Below, piece by piece: positions 1 to 13,183 of a DNA stretch of 64,000 bases. Location of the stretch: the NCBI GenBank assembly GCA_013407085.1, contig JACCGJ010013207.1, positions 62,001 to 126,000 of the forward strand, written 5' to 3'. Origin of the DNA: Atriophallophorus winterbourni (taxonomy: Eukaryota > Platyhelminthes > Trematoda > Plagiorchiida > Microphallidae). A program made the position numbers and the translations under genes. Each line of letters opens with the position of its first letter. The stretch's first letter is position 1. The notes below the pieces were generated by a model, which saw only the letters and a list, made by a program, of their open reading frames with translations, did no database searches and had not been told where the DNA came from.

Positions 1-300
1 AAAACCTTCGTTCGAAATGGGAAAGTGCAAAATGTTGAAGATACCTAAACAATTTTCAGTTTTCCTACATCTTCGGATACTAACACCTGGGATGGACAAC
101 AGAAGAAAAGGTCATCGGCGGTTAGATTAGGGGAAACTTGAAGGACAACATACAAATCGAAATCGTGTACAACCGAGGCTAAATAAGGACATAAAGATGC
201 TTGGTAGTATTTATCATCGAGCAACGAAATGGCGAGCTGTCTTCGCGACCTCCCACATGAGGATCGACTGGTGTATGTTTATTTGGATACACGGGTTAGC
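1..300 (+). pseudogene. Decayed CR1-like LINE RT fragment
   Basis: The translation holds scattered matches to the C-terminal part of the CR1-type reverse transcriptase seen intact at 45.1-47.5 kb: a block reading GKCKML near the start (compare RKCKMLQVGK) and IYHRATK near 205-230 (compare IYHKATK in the intact copy). Stops and frame changes separate the blocks. The element enters from outside the window and ends before the tandem array begins. Assignment is by eye against the other copies in this window. Confidence 0.45.
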
Positions 301-739
301 ATACAGGTTCGATTGAATTCAATCATCACTTAAAAATAGTGAACTAAACGACTCATCCTCCGAGACATCTATTTCGCCTCCGGTCAAGCAATACCACAGG
401 CGCCCACACATCGGGATTAGATATTCCTCAATCACTCCTCAATCTTTGTTCATTTCGCATTTTTTTCTTATGAACTTCTTAAAGTAAGAAATTGTACAAT
501 TATCTACTAAAAGGATTTTTGAGAACAAATTGGATACATTTTTCATTAGTGATTCCACCCTACAACCCACTTATATAACTCAAAAGTGCAAGTCCACACA
601 ACATTTATCCTAACGAATATTTTTCCATCACACTGAGAGAAAACATGACATTTTTCTGCTAATTACAAAAACTAACGATCTTGATAGATCCTCAATACGT
701 GTTTCAATATTTTCAACAGGGAATGATGAATTTGATTTT
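301..739. other. Unassigned AT-rich flank
   Basis: No coding, RNA or repeat signature seen between the decayed LINE fragment and the first array unit. The unit-like sequence becomes recognisable from about 740, where a stretch matching the pre-exon segment of later units starts (GTTCCGGTCTTGTAAAATT, then CTAACGTGTATTTT). Confidence 0.5.
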
Positions 740-1954
740 CCGTGAGTTCCGGTCTTGTAAAATTGGTCTAATTTCGAATTTGAAATTATAAATTTGAAAA
801 AATGATTCTAACGTGTATTTTGCGTTTATCTCAAATGTGGATGTGGAAGCAAATGTTTTAGTTTTTGTTCGTCTAAAGCACGTCAATTACCAACATTTTG
901 AAACTTTAGCCCCTTCTGAATGCTAAATCTGCGCGTCTAGATTGTGCAACAGTGAAATCGTGTTCCAACGTCATACAAGCTAAACACATTATTCCCGGAA
1001 ATTTCATTTGCAAGATTTTTATTTTGCTTGATAGACTCAAAGAAACTAATTTATATAACCGACTCTGATATTTTCTCATAAAAATAATGATATATGGTTT
1101 CTGTATTTCTGGCTGCAATATCCTTTTAAAAAAATTTTCCGTTGAGGTCGGTATGTTCCATTGGAAAACAGTTAAAAGGAAGGCCATCACATATAGTATA
1201 GATACAAACATTGTAAATCATTGCTACTTTTGCGTAGAATCAGTTATGCTGAACTTGTATTCAAAAACTGTCGTCCTCTATCGGATTTGAAGTGTGAATC
1301 ACCTGATGTTATTTAATCAATATTGCATTCGAAATTAATGTAACAATATAGATTGAAAGACACACAGCATCTATCAAAAACCTTTGATGACAAAGCAAGT
1401 TATAAATCACTTGATAAATTCCCAGGTAAATACCCGAATTATCTTAAGTAAATTGCGTAATTTCACATGACAACAAACGTAAAAAATGTATTTCAAATTA
1501 AAACAGCCCTGTCTTAAACACTTACTGTTGAATCGTTGACATTTCCATGTAGGATCGTGTTATGATACATGAGTGCTGCAATTGTTTTTTTCTCGTTGAC
1601 TAACAGTTGGTTTATTGATCGGGCATGTGACATACCCTAGAGACGAAAAACGTTTAATCACACGAGCAATAAACCTGCTTAATTCCTACCGTATACTGGG
1701 GCATTGAACAAGCCTCTAGGACAGTTTATGCACGAGAATAATGCCACGCCGTTATATGTTCAGCCATCACACTATATACCTGGTGTTAAACGCTAAACAT
1801 CTTTAATTCGCACAAAGAAAGATAACGCAGACTAGTTGAGTCCTTAATCTAAATTTGGCGTGAATTCCGGTCGTATGAAACTGCTTTAAGTTGGAACTTA
1901 TATGATATTTAAAAATATTTTCAACGTGTATTTTACTTTTTACTTTAAATAAAG

Positions 1955-1978
1955 GTGAAACAGAGGCTGCTGCTCCAG
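1955..1978 (+). CDS. Microexon A1 (24 nt, intact splice sites)
   Basis: Bounded by ...AAATAAAG on the left and GTAATA on the right. In phase 1 it reads two bases, then ETEAAAP, then one base, with no stop. Same position in the unit as the other A exons. Confidence 0.6.
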
Positions 1979-3124
1979 GTAATATATATATATTGCAAGA
2001 ATTGATTGATGCGGAAGCAGATGTTTTCCAAAGGTTTTAGTTCTTCCACGGTCCAAAGAACGTGAATTACCAACATTTTGAAACCTTACCCCTTTCTGAA
2101 TTTTAAATATGTGCGTCTAGAATATGCAACGGTAAAAGTGTTCCACCGTAATACAAGCTACACACAACAGTCCTCAAAATATTATTTGCAACAAAATCGA
2201 TTTTTCTCGGTAGACTCAAAAAAACTAATTTATATTACCAACCGTGATATTTTATCATATAATGTATCATATATTGTCTCCGTTATTTCTGGCTGCAATA
2301 TCCGTTCACGAAATATTATCCGTTGAGGTCGCTATGTTTCATTGGAAAACAGTTTACAAGGAAAGCCATTGCATATAGTCCGAATTCCAACATTAGGAAT
2401 CATTGCTACTTTTTATAAACTCGTATTCAACAACTGTCGTCCTCTATGGGATTTGGGGTGTGAATTACCTGATGAAATTTAATCAATATTGAAGTTGAAA
2501 TTAATGTAACAATATAGAAATAATGACACACAGCATCTACCAAAAACTTGTTAATGAGAAGCAAGTTATAAATCACTTGATAAATTCCCAGGTGATTACC
2601 CGAATTATCCTGAGTAATTTGCTTCAGTTCACATGAAAACAAACTTCAAAATTATATTTCAAATTTAAACATCCAAATCATGAACACATTCTTTTGAATG
2701 TTTGCAATTTTCTGGAAGGATCGTGTTATAATACAAGAGTGCTGTAATTATGTTTTTTTCTCGTTGACTAGAAGGTGGTTTATTGATCGGGCATGTGACA
2801 TACTCTAGAGACGAAAAATGTTTAATCACACGAGCAATAAACCTGCTTAATTCCTACCGTCTACTTGGTCATTGAACATACCTCTAGGACAGTTGATGCA
2901 CGAGAATAATGCCACGCTGTTAGATGTTCAGCCATCACACTATATACCTGGTATTAAACGTTAAACATCTTCAATTCACGCAAAAAAAGATAACGCAAAT
3001 TAGTTAAGTCCATAATCTAAATTTGGCGTGAATTCCGGTGGTATGGATTTGCTTAAAGTTCGAATTTAAATATGACATTTGAAACTTTTTCTAACGTGAA
3101 TTTTACTTTTAAATTTAAATGAAG

Positions 3125-3148
3125 TTCTAGGGACTGATGCTCGTCCAG
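3125..3148 (+). CDS. Microexon A2 (24 nt, intact splice sites)
   Basis: Acceptor AAATGAAG, donor GTAACATT. Phase-1 reading is LGTDARP. A near-identical copy lies at 8746-8769. Confidence 0.6.
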
Positions 3149-3378
3149 GTAACATTAATTTCAGTATCAAACATGTTTAAAAATATATAATTAAATACAG
3201 TTAACCAAACAAATTTAGTCGCGTATTTTTGAATAAATTTAGGTAAATTTGCTAATCCTAATTGTTTCCACATTACGCAAATACAAGTTGTTTAATTTTT
3301 CTTATTGAGGATGTTGATTTATTGAACATTTCATTACACTTACTTCAATTGTCAGTGCTGATTATACACAAGTTACAG

Positions 3379-3383
<5 letters not shown>

Positions 3384-3433
<50 letters not shown>
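3384..3433. repeat. (TA)n and nearby (GTAT)n runs in the array
   Basis: About 48 bp of TA. Further TA runs at about 5670-5691, 5981-6011, 9002-9047, 11285-11306, 11599-11628, 14640-14668 and 27019-27049. GTAT runs at about 3536-3571, 6017-6049, 9149-9184, 11634-11666 and 16527-16586. Confidence 0.9.
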
Positions 3434-3435
<2 letters not shown>

Positions 3436-3663
3436 CCAGCTATGATATTTTCTCATATAAAATATTATATATTTTTTCCCTTATTTATGGCTGCATTATT
3501 CTTACGCGAAATATTGGAAAAAAGTTTACAATGTTTGTTTGTATGTATGTATGTATGTATGTATGTGTGTATGAAATTGATTGTACATGAGTACAAGTCT
3601 TGTGAAATTAGTCTAATTTCGGATTTGATATTTGAATAATTTTACACTATTTTTTTCGTTTAG

Positions 3664-3714
3664 ATGACGATGTTACCAACGTTAACGAGATTTATAAAAT
3701 GCCCCCTCCTAGAT
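3664..3714 (+). pseudogene. Microexon B1 (51 nt, donor lost)
   Basis: Acceptor TTTTTTCGTTTAG. Phase-1 reading starts DDVTNVNEIYKMPPPR and is open. The donor position reads ATAACA where the 14792 copy reads GTAACA, a single G-to-A change. Predicted not to splice normally. Confidence 0.55.
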
Positions 3715-5071
3715 ATAACATTGAATTTAGTCTAAACAAGTTCAAAAAATGTATTATTAAAAAATACCATGTTTACAAATCAAATTAGTCCCGTAAAATT
3801 GAATAACTTTGGGTTAATTTGCTATTTGGGATGTTAGTATGAAAATGTCGTTCGTTAAAGTAAAATGCTTGGAATCCCATTTTGAATTTAAATGCAGACC
3901 ATGTGGATTTCCTCGCGTAGATTATATAATGGTGAAAATTGATAGATGTGGAAGCTATTGTTTTTCATCAACCGGCCATGGGGTTTTAGATTTACATGGT
4001 CCAAAGCACGTCAATTACCAACATTTTGAAACCTTACCCCTTTCTGAATTTTAAATATGTGCGTCTAGAATATGCAACGGTAAAAGTGTTCCACCGTAAT
4101 ACAAGCTACACACAACAGTCCTCAAAATATTATTTGCAACAAAATCGATTTTTCTCGGTAGACTCAAAAAAACTAATTTATTTTACGAACCGTGATATTT
4201 TATCATATAATGTATCATATATTGTCTCCGTTATTTCTGGCTGCAATATCCTTTCATGAAATATTATCCGTTGAGGTCGCTATGTTTCATTGATAAACAG
4301 TTTACAAGGAAGTCCATAACATATAGTCCAGATACCATCATTGTGAATCATTGCTACTTTTGCGTAGAATCAGTTATGCTGAACTTGTATTCAACAACTG
4401 TCGGGGTGTGAATCACCTAATGGAGTTTAATCGATATTGTAGTCGAAATTAATGTAACAGTCTAGAGTAACTGACAAACAGCATCTTGCATTAAACTTTG
4501 AAGAGAAAGCAATTTATAAATCACTTGGTAACTTCTTAGGTAATTCCGCGAATTATCCTGAGTAGTTTGCGTAATTTCACATGACAAGTTACGTGAAAAA
4601 TATATTGAAAATTTACACAGCCCAACCTTGAAAAAATTGTTTTGAATCGTTGACATTTCCATATAGGATCGTGTTATAATACATGAATGCTGCAATTGTG
4701 TATTTTCTCATTGACTAACAGTTGGTTTATTGATTGGGCATGTGAAATATTCTAGGGAGGAAAAACGATAAATCACACTGGCAATTAACCTGCTTAATTC
4801 CAGCGTCTACTTGGTCATTTAACATACCTCTAGGACAGTTGATGCACGAGAATAATGCCACGCCGTTATATGTTAAGCCATCACTCTATGTGCCATGCAT
4901 TAAACGTTAAACATCTTCAATTCGCGCAACGAAAAATAACGCAAATTAGTTAAGTCCTTAATCTAAATTTGGCGTCAGTTCCGGCCACATGAAACTCCTT
5001 TTATTTCGAATTTAAATATGTCATTTGAAAATGTTTCTAACGCTTAATTTACTTTTAACTTTTAAATGAAG

Positions 5072-5095
5072 ACAGAGGAGCGGTTGATAATGCAG
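5072..5095 (+). pseudogene. Microexon A3 (24 nt, donor lost)
   Basis: Acceptor AAATGAAG, phase-1 reading RGAVDNA, donor changed from GT to AT (ATAACATT). Its duplicate at 10689-10712 has the same lesion, so the change predates the duplication. Confidence 0.5.
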
Positions 5096-5252
5096 ATAAC
5101 ATTAATTTTAGTATAAAACATGTTTAAAAATGTATAGTTAAAAACAGTTTATCATAAAAATTTAGTCACGTAAATTTGAATGAATTTAGGTAAATTTGCT
5201 ATCCCAAATTAGGCAAATAAGGCAAATTATAGCTTGTTAATTTGTGTAGTGA

Positions 5253-5291
5253 TAATGTTTATGCACAAGTTCTTCCCAAAAGTCAACGACC
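5253..5291 (+). pseudogene. Decayed 45-nt C-type exon
   Basis: Aligns by eye to the intact exon at 16425-16469 (shared CACAAGTT / GAACAAGTT core and the downstream TATATGAG stretch), but the acceptor is gone and the donor reads GCTTAC. Duplicate at about 10870-10908. Confidence 0.4.
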
Positions 5292-6146
5292 GCTTACATT
5301 TTCAATTCAATATATGAGTTACTGATTTCATTTTTATATACATTCTTACATATGTATGTATAGATGTATGAATGTATGTGTGTATGTATATTGTCGGCTT
5401 GACAACAGTGAGTAAACAGGAGTCTAAATAGTGCATCGATACATGTCAATTCAAACTGAATATATATAATGGTATTTAAAGTTTGCCATCCTGGTTGCAA
5501 TTAGGGTGAAATTTTATAACATATTTTTATAAGATCTTCATTAAAGGTTATAAATCTGTTATGTTCAAATGCAAATTGAGAAGGTTGCCTAAAAATATCG
5601 TTGGCTAGATTGTAAGTATTAGAATCAATTTTCTTAATTTAAATGCACGCCACGTGGATTTGTGGAAATATATATATATATATATTGCTGAAAATTGATT
5701 AATGCGGAAGCAGATGTTTTCCATTAACCTACCGGAGGTTTTAGTTTTTTCACGGTCCAAAGAACGTGAATTACAAAGATTTTGAAGCCTTACCCCTTTC
5801 TGCATTCTAAATGTGTGCTACGTTTCATTGGAAAACAGTTTACAAGGAAGGCCATTGCATATAGTTCAGATTCTAACATTGTGAATCATTGATACTTTTG
5901 CGCAGAATCAGTTATGCTGAACTCGTATTCATCAACATTCGTCCTCTTTCGGATTTGAGATGGGAATAAACTAATGAAATTAAATATATATATATATATA
6001 TATATATATAATCGAATGTATGTTTGTATATATGTATGTATGTATGTACGCATAAAATTGATAAGGCCTAGATGCCGGTCTTGTAACATTAGTCTAATTT
6101 CGAATTTAAAATTTTAAAATTTTTCAAACGTGTATTTTTCGTTTAG

Positions 6147-6191
6147 ATGAAGAAACGTTCATAAACGAGCTTTATCAATCGTCAAGTCAAG
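6147..6191 (+). CDS. Microexon B2 (45 nt, intact splice sites)
   Basis: Acceptor TTTTCGTTTAG, donor GTAACATTG. Phase-1 reading is EETFINELYQSSSQ with no stop; acidic and hydrophilic. Identical duplicate at 11764-11808. Confidence 0.65.
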
Positions 6192-7523
6192 GTAACATTG
6201 ATTTTAGTCTAAACATGTTTTAAACAGTATTAATAAAAAACCATTTTTACAAATTAAATTAGTCCCGTAAATTTGAATAACATTAGGTAAATTTGCTATT
6301 TGAGATGTTAGTATGAAAATGTCGTTCGTTAAAGTAAAATGCTTGGAATCCCATTTTGAATTTAAATGCACACCATGTGGATTTCCTCGCGTAGATTATA
6401 TAATGGTGAAAATTGATAGATGTGGAAGCAATTGTTTTTCATCAACCGGCCATGGGGTTTTAGATTTACATGGTCCAAAGCACGTCAATTACCAACATTT
6501 TGAAACCTTACCCCTCTCTGAATTTTAAATATGTGCGTCTAGAATATGCAACGGTAAAAGTGTTCCACCGTAATACAAGCTACACACAACAGTCCTCAAA
6601 ATATTATTTGCAACAAAATCGATTTTTCTCGGTAGACTCAAAAAAACTAATTTATATTACCAACCGTGATATTTTATCATATAATGTATCATATATTGTC
6701 TCCGTTATTTCTGGCTGCAATATCCTTTCATGAAATATTATCCGTTGAGGTCGCTATGTTTCATTGATAAACAGTTTACAAGGAAAGCCATTGCATATAG
6801 TCCAAATTCCAACATTAGGAATCATTGCTACTTTTTATAAACTCGTATTCAACAACTGTCGTCCTCTATGGGATTTGGGGTGTGAATTACCTGATGAAAT
6901 TTAATCAATATTGAAGTTGAAATTAATGTAACAATATAAAAATAATGACACACAGCATCTACCAAAAACTTTTTAATGAGAAGCAAGTTATAAATCACTT
7001 GATAAATTCCCAGGTGATTACCCGAATTATCCTGAGTAATTTGCTTCAGTTCACATGAAAACAAACTTCAAAATTATATTTCAAATTTAAACATCCAAAT
7101 CATTAACACATTCTTTTGAATGGTTGCAATTTTCACGAAGGATCGTGTTATAATACAAGAGTGCTGCAATCATGTTTTTTCTCGTTGACTAGACGTTGGT
7201 TTATTGATCGGGCATGTGACATACTCTAGAGACGAAAAACGTTTAACCACACGAGCAATAAACCTGTTCAATTCCTACCGTCTACTTGGTCGTTTAACAT
7301 TCCTCTAGGATAGTTGATGCACGAGAATAATGCCATCACACTATATGCCATGCATTAAACGTTAATTATCTTCAATTCACGCAAAGAAAGATAACGCAAA
7401 CTAGTTAAGTCCTTAATCTAAATTTGGCGTGAATTCCGGTCGTATGAAACTGCTTTAAGTTCGAAAATATACGACATTTAAAAATATTTCTAACGTGTAT
7501 TTTACTTTTAAATTTAAATGAAG

Positions 7524-7547
7524 TTGGAGGAGCTGCTGCTAATGCAG
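7524..7547 (+). pseudogene. Microexon A4 (24 nt, donor lost)
   Basis: Acceptor AAATGAAG, reading GGAAANA, donor TTAACC instead of GTAACA. The same allele recurs at 13160-13183. Confidence 0.5.
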
Positions 7548-7763
7548 TTAACCAAACTTTTATTCTGCAACACATTTAAAAATGCATAATTGAAAAACCA
7601 GTTTACCAAATCAATTTAGTAGTGCAAATTTCAATACATTTGAGTATAGCTGCTATCCCTAATTGTAAACATGTTATGCAAATTCCAGTTTGTTAATTTG
7701 TTTAGTGGGAATGATGATTTATCGAACATCTCATTATATTTTCTACTTCTACTCATACAAATG

Positions 7764-7787
7764 GTCCTCCAGTAGCTCAAGGATCAC
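7764..7787 (+). pseudogene. Microexon C1 (24 nt, acceptor weakened)
   Basis: Donor GTAAGTTT is strong. The acceptor expected from ACAAAAG copies reads ACAAATG, so AG is lost. An alternative AG at 7771-7772 would give a 15-nt exon, still a multiple of three and still phase 1 (AQGS core). The unit at 13400-13423 has the same arrangement. Confidence 0.45.
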
Positions 7788-8745
7788 GTAAGTTTCATTT
7801 CACTATACAAGTTTATGATTTCAATTTGTCTCGGTAGACTCATAGAAACTAATTTATATTACCAGCTGTGATATGTTCTCATATATAGTATGATATATTA
7901 GTTCCCTAATATCTTGCTCTAATAACCTTACACGAAATATTTTCCGTTGAGGTCGCTTTGTTTCATTGTGAGACAGTTTAAAAGAAGGCCATAACATATA
8001 GTACAGATACAAACATTGTGAATCATTGCTACTTTTACGTATAATCAGTTATGCTGAACTTTTATTCAACAACTGTCGTGGTGTAAATCTCCAAATGGAG
8101 TTTAATCAATATTGTAGTCGAAATTAATGTAACAGTCTAGAGTAACTGACAAACAGCATCTTGCAATAACATTTGAAGAGAAAGCAATTCATAAATCACT
8201 TGATAAATTCCCAGGTAATTACTCGAATTATCCTGAGTAATTTGCGTAATTTCACATGAAAAGATACGTGAAAAATATATTTAAAATTTAAACAGCCCAA
8301 CCTTGAAAAAATTGTTTTGAATCGTTGACATTTCCATGTAGGATCGTGTTATAATACATGAGTGCTGCAATTGTGTATTTTCTCATTGACTAACAGTTGG
8401 TTTATTGATCGGGCATGTGACATATTCTAAGGAGGAAAAACGATAAATCACACTGGCAATTAACCTGCTTAATTCCAGCGTCTTCTGGATCATTTAACAT
8501 ACCTCTAGGACAGTTGATGCACGAGAATAATGCCACGCCGTTATATGTCCAGCCATCACTCTATATGCCATGCATTAAACGTTAAACATCTTCAATTCGC
8601 GCAAAGAAAGATAACGCAAATTAGTTAAGTCCTTAATCTAAATTTAGCGTGAATTCTGGTCGTATGAAACTGCTCAAAGTTCGAATTTAAATATGACATT
8701 TGAAACTTTTTCTAACGTGTATTTTAATTTTAAATTCAAATGAAG

Positions 8746-8769
8746 TTCTAGGGACTGATGCTCGTCCAG
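8746..8769 (+). CDS. Microexon A5 (24 nt, intact splice sites)
   Basis: Same sequence as A2 (3125-3148), LGTDARP in phase 1, acceptor AAATGAAG and donor GTAACATT. Confidence 0.6.
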
Positions 8770-8996
8770 GTAACATTAATTTCAGTATAAACATGTTTAA
8801 AAATGATAATTTAATAACAGTTACCAACAAATTTAGTCGCGTATTTTTAAATAAATTTAGGTAAATTTGCTATCCCTAATTGTTTACACGTTACGCAAAT
8901 ACATGTTGTTTAATTTTTCTTATTGAGGATGTTGATTTATTGAACATTTCATTACACTTACTTTAATTGTCAGTGCTGATTATACAAAAGTTACAG

Positions 8997-9051
<55 letters not shown>

Positions 9052-9280
9052 ACCAGCTATGATATTTTCTCATATAAAATATTATATATTTTTTCCCTTA
9101 TTTATGGCTGCATTATTCTTACGCGAAATATTGGAAAAAAGTTTACAATGTTTGTTTGTATGTATGTATGTATGTATGTATGTGTGTATGAAATTGATTG
9201 TACATGAGTACAAGTCTTGTGAAATTAGTCTAATTTCGGATTTGATATTTGAATAATTTTACACTATTTTTTTCGTTTAG

Positions 9281-9331
9281 ATGACGATGTTACCAACGTT
9301 AACGAGATTTATAAAATGCCCCCTCCTAGAT
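9281..9331 (+). pseudogene. Microexon B3 (51 nt, donor lost)
   Basis: Duplicate of B1 with the same AT donor; acceptor TTTTTTCGTTTAG intact; frame open. Confidence 0.55.
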
Positions 9332-10688
9332 ATAACATTGAATTTAGTCTAAACAAGTTCAAAAAATGTATTATTAAAAAATACCATGTTTACAAATCAA
9401 ATTAGTCCCGTAAAATTGAATAACTTTGGGTTAATTTGCTATTTGGGATGTTAGTATGAAAATGTCGTTCGTTAAAGTAAAATGCTTGGAATCCCATTTT
9501 GAATTTAAATGCAGACCATGTGGATTTCCTCGCGTAGATTATATAATGGTGAAAATTGATAGATGTGGAAGCTATTGTTTTTCATCAACCGGCCATGGGG
9601 TTTTAGATTTACATGGTCCAAAGCACGTCAATTACCAACATTTTGAAACCTTACCCCTTTCTGAATTTTAAATATGTGCGTCTAGAATATGCAACGGTAA
9701 AAGTGTTCCACCGTAATACAAGCTACACACAACAGTCCTCAAAATATTATTTGCAACAAAATCGATTTTTCTCGGTAGACTCAAAAAAACTAATTTATTT
9801 TACGAACCGTGATATTTTATCATATAATGTATCATATATTGTCTCCGTTATTTCTGGCTGCAATATCCTTTCATGAAATATTATCCGTTGAGGTCGCTAT
9901 GTTTCATTGATAAACAGTTTACAAGGAAGTCCATAACATATAGTCCAGATACCATCATTGTGAATCATTGCTACTTTTGCGTAGAATCAGTTATGCTGAA
10001 CTTGTATTCAACAACTGTCGGGGTGTGAATCACCTAATGGAGTTTAATCGATATTGTAGTCGAAATTAATGTAACAGTCTAGAGTAACTGACAAACAGCA
10101 TCTTGCATTAAACTTTGAAGAGAAAGCAATTTATAAATCACTTGGTAACTTCTTAGGTAATTCCGCGAATTATCCTGAGTAGTTTGCGTAATTTCACATG
10201 ACAAGTTACGTGAAAAATATATTGAAAATTTACACAGCCCAACCTTGAAAAAATTGTTTTGAATCGTTGACATTTCCATATAGGATCGTGTTATAATACA
10301 TGAATGCTGCAATTGTGTATTTTCTCATTGACTAACAGTTGGTTTATTGATCGGGCATGTGAAATATTCTAGGGAGGAAAAACGATAAATCACACTGGCA
10401 ATTAACCTGCTTAATTCCAGCGTCTACTTGGTCATTTAACATACCTCTAGGACAGTTGATGCACGAGAATAATGCCACGCCGTTATATGTTAAGCCATCA
10501 CTCTATGTGCCATGCATTAAACGTTAAACATCTTCAATTCGCGCAACGAAAAATAACGCAAATTAGTTAAGTCCTTAATCTAAATTTGGCGTCAGTTCCG
10601 GCCACATGAAACTCCTTTTATTTCGAATTTAAATATGTCATTTGAAAATGTTTCTAACGCTTAATTTACTTTTAACTTTTAAATGAAG

Positions 10689-10712
10689 ACAGAGGAGCGG
10701 TTGATAATGCAG
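10689..10712 (+). pseudogene. Microexon A6 (24 nt, donor lost)
   Basis: Duplicate of A3; donor ATAACATT. Confidence 0.5.
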
Positions 10713-11763
10713 ATAACATTAATTTTAGTATAAAACATGTTTAAAAATGTATAGTTAAAAACAGTTTATCATAAAAATTTAGTCACGTAAATTTGAATGA
10801 ATTTAGGTAAATTTGCTATCCCAAATTAGGCAAATAAGGCAAATTCTAGCTTGTTAATTTGTGTAGTGATAATGTTTATGCACAAGTTCTTCCCAAAAGT
10901 CAACGACCACTTACATTTTCAATTCAATATATGAGTTACTGATTTCATTTTTATATACATTCTTACATATGTATGTATAGATGTATGAATGTATGTGTGT
11001 ATGTATATTGTCGGCTTGACAACAGTGAGTAAACAGGAGTCTAAATAGTGCATCGATACATGTCAATTCAAACTGAATATATATAATGGTATTTAAAGTT
11101 TGCCATCCTGGTTGCAATTAGGGTGAAATTTTATAACATATTTTTATAAGATCTTCATTAAAGGTTATAAATCTGTTATGTTCAAATGCAAATTGAGAAG
11201 GTTGCCTAAAAATATCGTTGGCTAGATTGTAAGTATTAGAATCAATTTTCTTAATTTAAATGCACGCCACGTGGATTTGTGGAAATATATATATATATAT
11301 ATTGCTGAAAATTGATTAATGCGGAAGCAGATGTTTTCCATTAACCTACCGGAGGTTTTAGTTTTTTCACGGTCCAAAGAACGTGAATTACAAAGATTTT
11401 GAAGCCTTACCCCTTTCTGCATTCTAAATGTGTGCTACGTTTCATTGGAAAACAGTTTACAAGGAAGGCCATTGCATATAGTTCAGATTCTAACATTGTG
11501 AATCATTGATACTTTTGCGCAGAATCAGTTATGCTGAACTCGTATTCATCAACATTCGTCCTCTTTCGGATTTGAGATGGGAATAAACTAATGAAATTAA
11601 ATATATATATATATATATATATATATAATCGAATGTATGTTTGTATATATGTATGTATGTATGTACGCATAAAATTGATAAGGCCTAGATGCCGGTCTTG
11701 TAACATTAGTCTAATTTCGAATTTAAAATTTTAAAATTTTTCAAACGTGTATTTTTCGTTTAG

Positions 11764-11808
11764 ATGAAGAAACGTTCATAAACGAGCTTTATCAATCGTC
11801 AAGTCAAG
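11764..11808 (+). CDS. Microexon B4 (45 nt, intact splice sites)
   Basis: Duplicate of B2; EETFINELYQSSSQ in phase 1; acceptor GTTTAG and donor GTAACATTG both intact. Confidence 0.65.
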
Positions 11809-13159
11809 GTAACATTGATTTTAGTCTAAACATGTTTTAAACAGTATTAATAAAAAACCATTTTTACAAATTAAATTAGTCCCGTAAATTTGAATAACAT
11901 TAGGTAAATTTGCTATTTGGGATGTTAGTATGAAAATGTCGTTCGTTAAAGTAAAATGCTTGGAATCCCATTTTGAATTTAAATGCACACCATGTGGATT
12001 TCCTCGCGTTGATTATATAATGGTGAAAATTGATAGATGTGGAAGCAATTGTTTTTCATCAACCGGCCATGGGGTTTTAGATTTACATGGTCCAAAGCAC
12101 GTCAATTACCAACATTTTGAAACCTTACCCCTTTCTGAATTTTAAATATGTGCGTCTAGAATATGCAACGGCAAAATAGTGTTCCACCGTAATACAAGCT
12201 AAGCACAACAGTCCCGGACATTTCATTTGCTAGGATTCAAATTTTCTCGGTATGATAAAAAAAACTAATTTACATTAACGGCTGTGATATTTTCTCATAT
12301 AAATTATTATATATATTTTGCACTAATTCTGGCTGCAATATCCTTACACGAAATATTATCCGTTGAGGTCGCTATGTTTCATTGGAAAACAGTTTACAAG
12401 GAAGGCCATAACATATAGTCAAGATACAAACATTGTGAATCATTGCTACTTTAACATACAATCAGTTATGCTGAACTTGAATTCAACAACTGTCGGGGTG
12501 TGAATCACCTAATGGAGTTTAATCGATATCGTAGTCGAAATTAATGTAACAGTCTAGAGTAACTGACAAACAGCATCTTGTAATAACCTTTAAAGAGAAA
12601 GCAATTTATAAATCATTTGAAAAATTCCCAAGTAATTACGCGAATTATACCGAGTAATTTGCGTAAGTTCACATGAAAAGATACGTGAAAAATATATTTA
12701 AAATTTAAACAGCCCAACCTTGAAAAATTGTTTTGAATCGTTGACATTTCCATGTAGGATCGTGTTATAATACATGAGTGCTGCAATTGTGTATTTTCTC
12801 ATTGACTAACAGTTGGTTTATTGATCGGGCATGTGACATATTCTAGGGAGGAAAAACGATAAATCACACTGGCAATTAACCTGCTTAATTCCAGCGTCTA
12901 CTTGGTCATTTAACATAACTCTAGGACAGTTGATGCACAAGAATAATGCCACGCCGTTATATGTTCAGCCATCACACTATATGCCATGCATTAAACGTTA
13001 AACATCTTTAATTCACGCAGAGGAAGATAACGCAAACTAGTTAAGTCCTTAATCCAAATCTGGCGTGAACTCCGGTCGTGTGAAACTGCTTTAAGTTCGA
13101 ACATATACGACATTTAAAAATATTTCCTACGTGTATTTTACTTTTAAATTTAAATGAAG

Positions 13160-13183
13160 TTGGAGGAGCTGCTGCTAATGCAG
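13160..13183 (+). pseudogene. Microexon A7 (24 nt, donor lost)
   Basis: GGAAANA in phase 1; donor TTAACC. The C exon of this unit (13400-13423) has acceptor ACAAATG, like C1. Confidence 0.5.

Larger units (their letters stand above)
3442..6550 (+). repeat. Segmental duplication, copy 1
   Basis: Almost base-for-base the same as 9059-12167, at a constant offset of 5,617 bp. I counted only about five substitutions by eye over 3.1 kb. It holds a B exon that lost its donor (3664-3714), an A exon that lost its donor (5072-5095), an intact B exon (6147-6191) and several TA/GTAT runs. Divergence resumes after about 6550, at the stretch reading GCAACGGTAAAAGTG versus GCAACGGCAAAATAGTG in copy 2. Confidence 0.85.
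9059..12167 (+). repeat. Segmental duplication, copy 2
   Basis: Second copy of 3442-6550 at +5,617 bp. Differences seen include GATTGGGCATG versus GATCGGGCATG, CAAATTATAGC versus CAAATTCTAGC, and CGCGTAGAT versus CGCGTTGAT. All contained exon relics are duplicated with their lesions. Confidence 0.85.

Noticed and set aside
3839..4054. 71-codon ORF (MKMSFVKVKCLES...) repeated at 6313, 9456 and 11930
   Set aside because: Conserved only because of recent duplication. The older copy near 14,967 has an in-frame stop and the downstream half differs, and there is no signal peptide or splice context.
3996..4259. 87-codon ORF overlapping the previous one, also at 6470 and 9613
   Set aside because: Lies in intron-like sequence of the unit; broken in all right-half units.
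4462..4695. Minus-strand 77-codon ORF, repeated at 10079, 19590 and 23249
   Set aside because: Antisense shadow over the E exon region; its repetition follows the unit duplications.
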